This document shows positions 1 through 7,122 of a stretch of DNA of 8,254 bases, piece by piece (the first letter of the stretch is position 1; each line of letters starts with the position of its first letter). The stretch is from Chromatiaceae bacterium (GTDB lineage Bacteria; Pseudomonadota; Gammaproteobacteria; Chromatiales; Chromatiaceae), in assembly GCA_016880695.1 (NCBI GenBank), contig JAEHCY010000004.1:1-8254 (forward strand), read 5' to 3'. Below the pieces are notes generated by a model, which was not told the origin of the DNA, made no database searches, and was given only the letters and a program-made list of their open reading frames with translations. The translations under genes were made by a program, and so were the position numbers.

Positions 1-1
1 C

Positions 2-22
2 TGACATTGCCTTGCAGTGTCA
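2..22 (+). terminator. Possible hairpin terminator at left edge
   Basis: A 21-nt inverted repeat folds into a 9-bp stem (one T·G wobble) closed by a CTT triloop. On the plus strand it is followed by TCTTGTTG, which is only moderately T-rich. It could terminate a plus-strand gene lying left of the window, or act in the opposite direction for the tRNA transcript. The upstream context is cut off, so neither use can be decided. Confidence 0.25.
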
Positions 23-241
23 TCTTGTTGAATTCAGGGTAGGTTATGCCGCCACCTTCTTTCACCGATCGCGCCCCAAGGGCTGTCAGCGGGGCATCGG
101 GAAGTGAGCAGGGGTCTGGTGCGCCGATTCGAGGAGTGCAGCGATTGGGTGGAGGTGGCTGTCCAGAGGACCGAGAGCGAAGCGCCGCCCCCGAGCGTGA
201 GGGCTCAGGCGCGACGCTTGGGTTTAAGGGGGTCTTGCGAA

Positions 242-328
242 TGGTGCCGAGGAGAGGACTTGAACCTCCACGAGCTTTCGCCCACATGGACCTGAACCAT
301 GCGCGTCTACCAATTCCGCCACCTCGGC
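242..328 (-). tRNA. tRNA-Leu (anticodon CAG)
   Basis: Read on the minus strand this is an 87-nt class II tRNA. The acceptor 5' strand GCCGAGG pairs with CCTCGGC, and the 3' CCA is encoded (plus-strand TGG at 242–244). The D-arm carries GGCGGAATTGGTAGACGC. The anticodon stem CATGG/CCATG encloses the loop TTCAGGT, giving anticodon CAG, which reads CUG leucine codons. A long variable arm (GGGCGAAAGCTCG region) is typical of tRNA-Leu, and the T-arm holds GGTTCAAGTCC. CUG is heavily used by the neighbouring genes, so this should be a major leucine isoacceptor. It is divergent from rnr. Short reading frames across it are shadows of the tRNA, not proteins. Confidence 0.97.
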
Positions 329-371
329 AGGGTGCGGTGAGGCGATCGAGACCGCCTCAGGCGAGGCGAGA

Positions 372-400
372 AATTTACTGAGACACCCGGCGAATGTCAA
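372..400 (-). promoter_or_regulatory. Sigma-70 promoter for tRNA-Leu
   Basis: On the minus strand a perfect -35 TTGACA (395–400) is separated by exactly 17 bp from the -10 hexamer TAAATT (372–377). Transcription should start near 365, leaving a leader of about 36 nt before the mature tRNA 5' end at 328. The bases after the -10 (TCTCGCC) form a G/C-rich discriminator, as in promoters of stable RNAs under stringent control. That regulatory reading is inference. Confidence 0.8.
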
Positions 401-409
401 CGGTAAAAT
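380..409 (+). promoter_or_regulatory. Possible rnr promoter
   Basis: A -10-like TAAAAT at 404–409 has a weak -35-like GAGACA at 380–385, 18 bp upstream. It would start transcription near 416, just ahead of rnr. It lies inside the divergent tRNA-Leu promoter, so the two would compete for RNA polymerase. The -10 is good and the -35 poor. Confidence 0.3.
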
Positions 410-442
410 ATAGTTTTTCCACATGTACTAATAGAGTTGATC

Positions 443-2668
443 GTGGTCTTAAATCGACGGAATCGAAAAGCTAAACAACTGGATCCCCACCGTGAGCGCG
501 AAGCTCGCAAGTATCCGAACCCCATCCCCAGTCGCGAATTCATCCTGCAGGTGCTCGCTGAGGCAGGGGTACCCCTGACCTTCGAGCAGATCGGCAACAC
601 CCTGGCACTGAGGTCCGACGAGGATCTGGTCGCGCTCGAGCGGCGCATCGCGGCCATGGAGCGGGATGGGCAACTGGTGCGCAATCGCCGCGGCGCCTAC
701 TGCCTGGTGAAGAAGAGCGACCTCATCGCGGGTCGGGTGATCGGGCACCCGGACGGTTTCGGCTTCGTCAAGCCCGACGAGGGTGGCGAGGATCTCTTTC
801 TCAGCCCCAGGGAGATGCGCGCCCTGTTTCACGACGACCGGGTGGTGGCCCGGGTGACGGGGCAGGACCGGCGCGGACGCCTCGAGGGCGAGGTGGTGGA
901 GATCCTGGAGCGTAACACCCCGAGCGTGGTCGGGCGTCTGTACCAGGAAAGCGGCGTGGGTTTTGTGGTGCCGGACAACCCAAGGCTGTCCCACGACATC
1001 ATCGTGCCCAAGGACTTCCTGGGCGGGGCCCGTCAGGGCCAGATCGTGGTGGCGGAGATCCTCGAGCCGCCTACCAAGCGCACCCAGCCCATCGGACGGG
1101 TGGTGGAGGTATTGGGCGACCGAATGGCCCCCGGCATGGAGACCGACATTGCCCTGCGCGCCCACAACGTGCCGGTGGTCTGGCCCGACGAGGTTGCTGC
1201 GGAGATCGCCGAGCTGAGGCCCGAGGTGGAGGAGAGCGCCAAGGCCGGCCGCGAGGATCTGCGCGGGATGCCGCTGGTGACCATCGACGGGGCGGATGCC
1301 CGCGATTTCGACGACGCAGTGTACTGCGAGCGCAAGCCCAAGGGCTGGCGGCTCCTGGTGTGCATCGCCGATGTCTCCCACTACGTGCGGCCCAACACCG
1401 CGCTCGACCGGGAGGCGCTCAATCGGGGGAATTCGGTCTATTTTCCCGATCGGGTGATCCCGATGCTGCCCGAGGTGCTCTCCAATGGGCTGTGCTCGCT
1501 GAACCCGGCGGTGGACCGGTTATGCATGGCGTGCGAGCTGTACGTGAGCACCGAGGGACAGATCACCCGTTCCCGCTTCTTCCCTGCGGTGATGCGCTCC
1601 CAGGCACGGCTCACCTACGATCAGGTGGCGGCCATGCTGATTGAGGGCGAGCCTGAACTATGCGCCCGCTTTGCCGATCTCCTGCCGTATCTGCACAACC
1701 TCTATGGCCTCTTCCAGGTGCTGCTCGCGTCGCGCACGGAGCGCGGTGCCATCGATCTCGACACGGTGGAGACCAAGTTCCGCTTCGATGAGTCCGGTAA
1801 GATCGTCGAGATACAGCCCCTGGTGCGCAACGATGCCCATCGCCTCATTGAGGAATGCATGCTCGCGGCCAATGTGGCCGCCGCGCGCCTGCTGGAGCGC
1901 AAGCGCATGCCTGCGCTCTACCGCATCCACGAGGGCCCGACCAAGGAGAAGCTCGCCGATCTGCGCCAGTTTCTCAGCGAGCTCGGCCTACAGCTGGCGG
2001 GTGGGGAGAAGCCCAAGGCGAGCGATTACGCCGCGCTGCTCGCTCAAGTTCGCGGGCGTCCCGACCAATCGCTCATTCAAACCGTACTCCTGCGCTCCAT
2101 GGCCCAGGCGATGTACAGCGCCGAAATTCTGGGGCACTTCGGGCTGGCTTACCCGGTTTACACCCATTTCACCTCGCCGATCCGGCGCTATCCGGATCTC
2201 CTGGTGCATCGGGCGATTCGCTACGTTCTCGTCAATGGAAAACCGGAGGAGTTCGAGTATCCCAAGCCGAAGGTGCAGGTGATCGGCGAGCACTGCTCGG
2301 GGACCGAACGCCGGGCCGACGAGGCCACCCGCGACGCCGAGAACTGGCTCAAGTGCGAGTACATGCAGGACAAGATCGGGGAGGAGTTCTCTGGGCTGAT
2401 CTCCGGGGTGACCTCATTCGGTATCTTCGTCCAGCTCGAGGACATCTACATCGACGGCCTGGTCCACGTGACCGCCCTCGACAACGACTACTACCACTTC
2501 GATCCCGTCGGTCACCGACTCACCGGAGAGCGCACTGGAATGGTGTATCGTCTGGGCGATCCCATCCGCGTGCGTCTGGTGGCGGTCAGTCTCGACGAGC
2601 GCAAGATCGACTTCGTCCCCGTCCAATCCACCCCGCACGGCGCAGGCGGGCGCAAGCGTCGGCGTTAG
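443..2668 (+). CDS. rnr: Ribonuclease R (3'–5' exoribonuclease)
   Basis: RNase R processively degrades structured RNA from the 3' end in the cytoplasm. It takes part in mRNA decay, rRNA quality control and turnover of defective tRNA. The order matches the family: an N-terminal helix-turn-helix region (about residues 30–90), two cold-shock domains (about 95–230), the RNB catalytic domain (about 265–590) and an S1 domain (about 645–725). The metal-binding aspartates are in GADARDFDD (D282, D288, D290, D291). The base-stacking tyrosine is in SVYFPDRV (Y333), and SPIRRYPDLLVHR forms the catalytic arginine region. The start is uncertain: no ATG exists near the N-terminus. GTG 443 has a GAG six bases upstream and is preferred; the frame also allows TTG at 437. 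Only about 15 residues follow S1, ending GGRKRRR, so the long lysine-rich tail of the 813-residue E. coli enzyme is absent. It is probably co-transcribed with rlmB. Confidence 0.97.
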   Translation: MVLNRRNRKAKQLDPHREREARKYPNPIPSREFILQVLAEAGVPLTFEQIGNTLALRSDEDLVALERRIAAMERDGQLVRNRRGAYCLVKKSDLIAGRVIGHPDGFGFVKPDEGGEDLFLSPREMRALFHDDRVVARVTGQDRRGRLEGEVVEILERNTPSVVGRLYQESGVGFVVPDNPRLSHDIIVPKDFLGGARQGQIVVAEILEPPTKRTQPIGRVVEVLGDRMAPGMETDIALRAHNVPVVWPDEVAAEIAELRPEVEESAKAGREDLRGMPLVTIDGADARDFDDAVYCERKPKGWRLLVCIADVSHYVRPNTALDREALNRGNSVYFPDRVIPMLPEVLSNGLCSLNPAVDRLCMACELYVSTEGQITRSRFFPAVMRSQARLTYDQVAAMLIEGEPELCARFADLLPYLHNLYGLFQVLLASRTERGAIDLDTVETKFRFDESGKIVEIQPLVRNDAHRLIEECMLAANVAAARLLERKRMPALYRIHEGPTKEKLADLRQFLSELGLQLAGGEKPKASDYAALLAQVRGRPDQSLIQTVLLRSMAQAMYSAEILGHFGLAYPVYTHFTSPIRRYPDLLVHRAIRYVLVNGKPEEFEYPKPKVQVIGEHCSGTERRADEATRDAENWLKCEYMQDKIGEEFSGLISGVTSFGIFVQLEDIYIDGLVHVTALDNDYYHFDPVGHRLTGERTGMVYRLGDPIRVRLVAVSLDERKIDFVPVQSTPHGAGGRKRRR

Positions 2669-2685
2669 CCGGATCGCCCCAGGCT

Positions 2686-3426
2686 ATGCCAGACCACTGG
2701 ATCGGTGGCATCCACAGCGTGCGCACGGCGCTGCGCGATGGCGGCCGTGGCCTGGAAGAGATCTGGATGGAGCCCCGCCGGGAGGACCGCCGGCTGCGTG
2801 AGCTGCTCGATTTGGCCCGCGCCGTCGGCATCCCCGTACGCCAGGCGCAACCGCGGGAGCTGGACCGGCGGATGCCGGGGATCAATCACCAGGGGGTTGG
2901 CGCCCGCTCGCAGGTGCCCACGGCGGGCACCGAGGCGGACCTCGTGCAGATCCTCGGCGCATTGGCGGAACCGGCGTTCCTTTTGGTCCTCGACGGCGTG
3001 CAGGACCCCCACAATCTTGGTGCCTGCCTGCGCACCTGTGATGCTGCCGGGGTTCAGGCGCTCATCGTCCCCAAGGACAATGCGGTGGGCCTTACCCCGG
3101 TGGTCTGCAAGGTGGCGAGCGGGGCCGCCGGTCGCGTCCCCTTTGTTCAGGTCACCAACCTGGCGCGCACCCTGCGCTGGTTGAAGGACCAAGGGGTGTG
3201 GCTGATCGGTACCGATGATGAGGCCGCAGCCTCCCTGTTCCACGCCGACCTCACAGGTCCCCTGGCGCTGGTGATGGGTGGGGAGGAGCGCGGGCTGCGC
3301 CGCCTGACGCGCGAGTGCTGCGACGGGCTCGCCAGTCTGCCGATGCGGGGGCAGGTGGAGAGCCTCAACGTGGCGGTGGCCACGGGAATTGCCCTCTACG
3401 AGGCCCTGCGCCAACGCTCGCTGTAA
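2686..3426 (+). CDS. rlmB: 23S rRNA (guanosine-2'-O-)-methyltransferase RlmB
   Basis: RlmB is a SPOUT (TrmH-type) enzyme that uses S-adenosylmethionine to 2'-O-methylate G2251 (E. coli numbering) in the 23S rRNA peptidyl-transferase P-loop. The 246 residues compare with 243 in E. coli. An N-terminal substrate-binding domain opens with WIGGIHSVRTAL and contains NHQGVGAR (66–73). The three SPOUT knot motifs follow: NLGACLR with N110 and R116, VMGGEERG (196–203), and SLNVAVATG (225–233). The ATG lies 17 nt after the rnr stop with only a weak AGG close upstream, so translation may depend on coupling to rnr. The rnr–rlmB pairing is widespread in gammaproteobacteria. The end converges on trmO with 39 nt between stops and no convincing terminator. 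Confidence 0.97.
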   Translation: MPDHWIGGIHSVRTALRDGGRGLEEIWMEPRREDRRLRELLDLARAVGIPVRQAQPRELDRRMPGINHQGVGARSQVPTAGTEADLVQILGALAEPAFLLVLDGVQDPHNLGACLRTCDAAGVQALIVPKDNAVGLTPVVCKVASGAAGRVPFVQVTNLARTLRWLKDQGVWLIGTDDEAAASLFHADLTGPLALVMGGEERGLRRLTRECCDGLASLPMRGQVESLNVAVATGIALYEALRQRSL

Positions 3427-3465
3427 ACGGGTTCACGCTCCCGGTCGATGGGCCGCGGCGGGCGG

Positions 3466-4173
3466 TCAGCTCCTCTCAACCGAAACCACCCAAGCCGTCC
3501 GCCCCTCCACCCGCCAGCCCACGTTGATGTCGTAAACCCGCAGGCCAAAGTGGCTGCGCTCGGGGTAACGTTCCAGGTAGCCCGGCCGGGGGTCCTGCTG
3601 GATCACCTGCTCGATCAACGCGGTGAGCTGCCTTGATCCATCGGGATCGGATCGCTCGACCCCGGCGAGGGCCTCATCCGTGAACCGAACCGCGAGCCCC
3701 GCAAGGGTGCTTCCCCGGGCGAAGCCGCCGCGGGCATCGGGGATCGCATCCGTGTAGGGTAGGTAGGGTTTGATGTCGAGTACCGGAGTGCCGTCCACCA
3801 AATCGATGCCGCCTAGCCCAAGGGAGACCCGCCCCGCGGCTATGCGCACCTCCAGGAGCTCCACTGCCGAGATGCCAATGGGGTTGGGGCGAAACGGCGA
3901 GCGACTGGAGAAAACCCCCACCCGCCGGCGGCCGCCGAGGCGGGGAGGGCGCACAGTGGGACGCCAACCCTCATCGAGGTGGTGATGAAACAGGAAGACG
4001 ACCCAGATATGGGAGAAGCCCGCGAGCCCTCGCACCGCCTCGGCCCGGGCGAAGGGCCCCACCAGCTCCAGTTCCGCCGTTGCGGCGGGCACCAGGCGCG
4101 GCTGCTGAGGTACCCCGAACTTCTCGGGGAAGCAGGAATGGATGATCCCGATGGGTTGGCAGGGGTAGTGCAT
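3466..4173 (-). CDS. trmO: tRNA (adenine(37)-N6)-methyltransferase TrmO
   Basis: TrmO (TsaA/YaeB) uses S-adenosylmethionine to N6-methylate t6A37, giving m6t6A in tRNA-Thr and so tuning decoding of ACY codons. The product has 235 residues, the same length as the E. coli protein. It begins with the conserved IGIIHSCFPEKFGVPQQP. The central signature runs through the VRGLAGFSHIWV, GWRPTVRPPRLGG and FSSRSPFRPNPIG blocks, followed by LVDGTPVLDIKPYLPY (residues about 126–141). The C-terminal domain carries QQDPRPGY and YDINVGWRV. The ATG at 4173 fits the family N-terminus, although upstream only a weak TGGG serves as ribosome binding site. It is convergent with rlmB and divergent from the lyase at 4312. 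Another tRNA-modification gene beside a tRNA and RNase R suits the RNA-metabolism theme. Confidence 0.96.
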   Translation of the reverse strand: MHYPCQPIGIIHSCFPEKFGVPQQPRLVPAATAELELVGPFARAEAVRGLAGFSHIWVVFLFHHHLDEGWRPTVRPPRLGGRRRVGVFSSRSPFRPNPIGISAVELLEVRIAAGRVSLGLGGIDLVDGTPVLDIKPYLPYTDAIPDARGGFARGSTLAGLAVRFTDEALAGVERSDPDGSRQLTALIEQVIQQDPRPGYLERYPERSHFGLRVYDINVGWRVEGRTAWVVSVERS

Positions 4174-4311
4174 CGACCCATTATGCCCCAGGGCTCAGCC
4201 GTTCTACCCACCTTGGGCACAGGACAGCGATCACTAATCGATGGGGTACCTGCTCACGCCTGAGCGGTTGCGCTAGCCTGTTTGAAAATTGACACCCACG
4301 AGGAAACCAGC

Positions 4312-5178
4312 ATGCCATCCGCCGTTGCCACCCTGCGCGCGTGTCTGGCATCACCGGGGATGCGGGTGATGCCCTGCTGCTTCGACGCCCTCTCCGCGCG
4401 GCTGATCGAGCAGGGGGGCTTCCCGCTTACCTTCATGAGCGGCTTTGCCGTTGCGGCGGCACGCCTTGCGCTCCCGGATACGGGGCTGATCTCCTATGCC
4501 GAGATGCTCGATCAGGGGCGCTCCATCTGCTCGGCCGTCTCCATCCCGGTGATCGGCGACGGAGATACGGGCTACGGCAACCCCGCCAACGTGCGGCGCA
4601 CGGTGCAGGGCTACGCCGCCGCGGGTTTTGCCGGGATCATGATCGAGGACCAGGTGGCCCCGAAGCGCTGCGGCCACACCCGCGGGAAAGAGGTGGTCGA
4701 TCGCGACGAGGCCCTGCGCCGGATCCGCGCGGCAGTGGATGCGCGCGAGGAGGGTGCCGATATCCTCATCATGGCGCGCACCGACGCACGGGCCACCCAC
4801 GGTCTGGAGGAGGCCCTGTGGCGGATGGCCGCCTGCGCCGAGATCGGTGCGGATATCCTATTTCTGGAGGCTCCTCTGCGCGAGGAGGAGATGATCCGCT
4901 TCTGCGAGGCGATTCCGGGGCCCAAGATGGTCAATATGCTGGAGGAAGGGCGCACCCCCATCCTGTCGCCTGCGCGGCTCGAGGCTATCGGGTACAAGAT
5001 CGCGGCCTACCCGCTGACGCTTCTGAGCAGTGCGGTCTTTGCCATGCAGGAGGCGTTGGTGGCACTGCGCGCCGGACGTACCCCCGAGCGGCGCCTGGAT
5101 TTCGCCAGCCTGCGTGGGTTGGTGGGGTTTCCGGCATACGATGATCTACTGGATCGTTATGCCGGAGCAGGCCGTTGA
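4312..5178 (+). CDS. Isocitrate lyase/PEP mutase superfamily C–C lyase
   Basis: This is a 288-residue TIM-barrel enzyme of the isocitrate lyase/phosphoenolpyruvate mutase superfamily. Visible motifs are FMSGFAVAA (41–49), the metal-site strand VIGDGDTGYGN (80–90, with D83 and D85), and MIEDQ (110–114). The flexible active-site loop is K118-R-C-G-H122-TRGKEV, followed by MARTDAR (154–160). A cysteine in K(K/R)CGH is typical of lyases such as 2-methylisocitrate lyase and dimethylmalate lyase; true PEP mutases lack it. The wider loop (GHTRG) resembles plant petal-death-protein-type enzymes, often annotated carboxyvinyl-carboxyphosphonate phosphorylmutase. The likely reaction is Mg/Mn-dependent retro-aldol cleavage of a 2-hydroxy dicarboxylate or oxaloacetate decarboxylation; the substrate is not assignable. 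ATG 4312 is chosen because AGGA lies seven bases upstream; the frame stays open to TTG 4282. No prp or phosphonate genes adjoin it. Confidence 0.9.
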   Translation: MPSAVATLRACLASPGMRVMPCCFDALSARLIEQGGFPLTFMSGFAVAAARLALPDTGLISYAEMLDQGRSICSAVSIPVIGDGDTGYGNPANVRRTVQGYAAAGFAGIMIEDQVAPKRCGHTRGKEVVDRDEALRRIRAAVDAREEGADILIMARTDARATHGLEEALWRMAACAEIGADILFLEAPLREEEMIRFCEAIPGPKMVNMLEEGRTPILSPARLEAIGYKIAAYPLTLLSSAVFAMQEALVALRAGRTPERRLDFASLRGLVGFPAYDDLLDRYAGAGR

Positions 5179-5195
5179 GGCCGGCGGGAGATCCA

Positions 5196-5438
5196 TCAGG
5201 AAGAGTCCTCACCCGAGTCGTCTTCTCCCTTGGCCAGGGCGTTTTTTAGCAGATCGAGCGTTTCTTCGAGCTGAACCCGAATCTCATGGGCGACGTCCCT
5301 CACCGCTTCGGGCAGGAACAGCATCTCCTGGTCGAGGAAGGGCTTGGTACTGTTCTCGGGGATGTGAAAGGCGCCGTCCCGATACTCGGGCAGATCCTGT
5401 TCGCTCGCATCGATGTCTTTGAGGTGAATACCGCGCAT
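5196..5438 (-). CDS. Hypothetical small acidic protein
   Basis: I do not recognise this family. The predicted product has 80 residues. The first half (MRGIHLKDIDASEQDLPEYR…) is polar. The middle, with FHIPENSTKPFLDQEMLFLP, is more hydrophobic. It then becomes an amphipathic helix with heptad-like spacing (AVRDVAHEIRVQLEETLDLLKNALAK, about residues 47–72) and ends in an acidic serine-rich tail. No signal peptide or membrane segment is visible, so it is probably cytosolic. The in-frame ATG at 5438 follows GGGGTGGGAG; an upstream ATG at 5486 would add 16 residues of low-complexity sequence. It lies 138 nt after the FAH gene on the same strand and converges on the lyase with a 17-nt gap. Its codon use and compact helix support a real gene. 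Confidence 0.6.
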   Translation of the reverse strand: MRGIHLKDIDASEQDLPEYRDGAFHIPENSTKPFLDQEMLFLPEAVRDVAHEIRVQLEETLDLLKNALAKGEDDSGEDSS

Positions 5439-5576
5439 CACTCCCACCCCAGAACGTCCCACAGCCCACCTATCAGGAGACACCAAGCACGGCAGATTTT
5501 CAACTCAGGTTCATACGGATACCGCTGTGCACGCTTTTGCCCGCTAGAGGTCCAACCCCCGGCCGGGCGCTGGGGC

Positions 5577-6380
5577 TCAAGGGGCGCAAATCCGGTTCTC
5601 CAGGATGCCAATCCCCTCGATACTGACCCGTACCCGGTCTCCGGGCGACAGAAATACCGGCGGGTTGCGGGTGAAGCCCACTCCAGACGGGGTCCCGGTC
5701 AGGATCAGGGTGCCGGGAAGGAGCGTGGTGTCCCGACTGAGACGACTGATCAGCTCCGCCACCGAGAAGATCATGTCCCCGGTGAAGCCGCTCTGCAGTT
5801 GCTGGCCATTGAGCTCACAGCCAATGGTGAGTGCTTGGGGGTCTGGGATCTCCTCGGCGGTCACCAGCACCGGACCAAGGGGACAAAAACTGTCGAAGCT
5901 CTTGCCCCGCACCCATTGGCCACCGCCGCCGTACTTCTGCCACCGCCGCGCGGAGATGTCGTTGGCCACGGTGTAGCCGAGCACGGTTTCGAGGGCCGCG
6001 GCGACGGGGACGTCCTTCGTCCGCTTCCCGATCACCACTGCGAGCTCCGCCTCATAGTCCACCTCGGGTCCCTGGGCGCAGCTCGCCGGGAGCAGGATCG
6101 GATCATCCGGGCCGGTGACACTGCTGGTAGGCTTCATAAAGATGATCGGGTGCTCCGGGATCGGCGCTCCGGTTTCGGCGGCGTGCCCACGGTAGTTGAG
6201 CCCGATGCAGAAGATGTTCAGGGGATCCAGTGGTGCGAGCCACTTACTCACCATCAGGGTCTCGCCGCTGGGCCTGAGCCCCGTGTAGAGGTTCCCAGTG
6301 AGGAGCTCCGCCGAGCGGCTGCCGGTAGGGATGCCGAAACAGATCTGATCTTGCGGGTCGAGGAAACGGGCGATTCTCAT
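5577..6380 (-). CDS. Fumarylacetoacetate hydrolase (FAH) family protein
   Basis: This is a 267-residue FAH-superfamily enzyme. The family hydrolyses or decarboxylates acylpyruvates and related 2-keto acids using Mg2+ or Mn2+. The N-terminal ~50 residues form a short accessory domain (RIARFLDPQDQICFG). The catalytic fold begins at IFCIGLNYRGHAAE (56–69). The metal ligands by family alignment are E110 and E112 in EVDYEAEL and D141 in VANDISARRWQ; the E112–D141 spacing of 29 equals that in human FAHD1. Also present are the K160-SFDSFCPLGP block, GDMIFSVAELI and LTGTPSGVGFTRNPP. ATG 6380 has AAGG eight bases upstream. It follows the TerC-family gene after 41 nt with no terminator, so it may share the manganese-riboswitch transcript. 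Substrate unknown; automatic labels such as ureidoglycolate lyase would be unsafe. No homoprotocatechuate or tyrosine pathway genes are nearby. Confidence 0.92.
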   Translation of the reverse strand: MRIARFLDPQDQICFGIPTGSRSAELLTGNLYTGLRPSGETLMVSKWLAPLDPLNIFCIGLNYRGHAAETGAPIPEHPIIFMKPTSSVTGPDDPILLPASCAQGPEVDYEAELAVVIGKRTKDVPVAAALETVLGYTVANDISARRWQKYGGGGQWVRGKSFDSFCPLGPVLVTAEEIPDPQALTIGCELNGQQLQSGFTGDMIFSVAELISRLSRDTTLLPGTLILTGTPSGVGFTRNPPVFLSPGDRVRVSIEGIGILENRICAP

Positions 6381-6421
6381 GGGTCTGACCTTGAAAACGT
6401 GAGCGGGTTCGCGTGGACGCC

Positions 6422-7042
6422 TTAGGTCATTGCCGAGGCCACCTGGACCCAACCGCGCAGGATCATGTCGACGGCCACATAGGCGATGATGGCGAGACCC
6501 ACCCAGGCCACCCAGCGGTGCTTGTGGATCAGCCTGGCGATGAGACTGGCGGCAAAGGCCATCATGACGATCGAGATCACCAAACCGGCTACCAGGATCC
6601 CCAGGTGATCCTTTGCGACGCCGGCAACTGCCAGCACGTTGTCGAGGGACATGGAGAGGTCGGCCAAGGCCACCTGCCACACCGCGGCGGCCACGGTCTT
6701 GGGTTGCTTGCTCGCGCCCGCCTCCATGGCCTCATCGGGGCTGACCTCGTCCTGGCCATGGGTGCGCAGCTCCCGGTACATCTGGTAGGCGACGAAGGCG
6801 AGGAGCAACCCGCCGGCAAGGGTCAGCCCGATGATCTTCAGCAGTTGCGTGGTGATCAGGGCGAAGAAGATGCGCAGCACCACCGCCGCGGCGGTGCCCC
6901 AGACGATGACCCGTCGCCTTTGCTCCAGCGGTACGGAAGCCGCCGCCATGCCGACGACGATGGCGTTGTCGCCGGCGAGGACCAGATCGATGAAGATGAC
7001 TTGAACCAGGGCAACGAGCTGAGAAGCGAGATCGGATTCCAT
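6422..7042 (-). CDS. TerC/YjbE-family integral membrane protein, probable Mn2+ exporter
   Basis: This 206-residue inner-membrane protein belongs to the TerC family (YjbE-like branch), whose members export Mn2+ or metallate secreted enzymes. Two copies of the family motif mark an inverted internal duplication. The first is D19-LVLAGD25-N26 in helix 1, and the second is D128-LSMSLD134-N135 after a central hydrophilic loop. These paired acidic/asparagine residues are the presumed metal site. Hydrophobic segments lie at about 8–34, 45–64, 66–88, 117–141, 148–172 and 177–196. The linker 93–116 is polar and probably cytoplasmic. The start ATG has GAGGA six bases upstream. It lies 80 nt behind the UPF0016 exporter gene and the Mn riboswitch, which strongly implies a manganese role rather than tellurite resistance. 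Confidence 0.93.
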   Translation of the reverse strand: MESDLASQLVALVQVIFIDLVLAGDNAIVVGMAAASVPLEQRRRVIVWGTAAAVVLRIFFALITTQLLKIIGLTLAGGLLLAFVAYQMYRELRTHGQDEVSPDEAMEAGASKQPKTVAAAVWQVALADLSMSLDNVLAVAGVAKDHLGILVAGLVISIVMMAFAASLIARLIHKHRWVAWVGLAIIAYVAVDMILRGWVQVASAMT

Positions 7043-7080
7043 GCTGTGTCCTCAAGCGTTCAGTGGGTCTTTGGGTCAGA

Positions 7081-7109
7081 GCGGGCCGGAGGTCTCCTCC
7101 ACCGCCCGC
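7081..7109 (-). repeat. Intercistronic hairpin between mneA and the terC-like gene
   Basis: An imperfect inverted repeat pairs GCGGGC (7081–7086) with GCCCGC (7104–7109), and GGAGG (7088–7092) with CCTCC (7096–7100) around a TCT loop. It makes 11 G/C-rich base pairs with a small internal loop. Neither strand carries a T-tract after it, so it is not an intrinsic terminator. In the minus-strand mRNA it lies 12 nt after the mneA stop codon. It could protect the upstream message from 3' decay or set the ratio of the two exporters. Confidence 0.5.
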
Positions 7110-7122
7110 GGCAGTCACCCAA

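Noticed and set aside
46..424. Short ORFs on both strands across 46–424, some reading GEDLNLHE or AELVDAHGSGPCGRK-like peptides
   Set aside because: These are translations of the tRNA-Leu gene and its flank, a common annotation artefact.
1855..3426. A 523-codon plus-strand frame running through the 3' part of rnr into rlmB
   Set aside because: Only the part from ATG 2686 is real (RlmB); the upstream portion is an out-of-frame shadow of rnr with arginine-rich low-complexity sequence.
4252..4265. GCTCA/TGAGC hairpin between trmO and the lyase gene
   Set aside because: A 5-bp stem without T-tract in a divergent region; too weak to call as terminator or operator. No convincing promoter for either gene could be picked there.
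5554..5576. GC-rich inverted repeat after the FAH stop (GCCCC…GGGGG) as a terminator
   Set aside because: The stem is only 4–5 bp with a long loop, and no T-tract follows on the minus strand.
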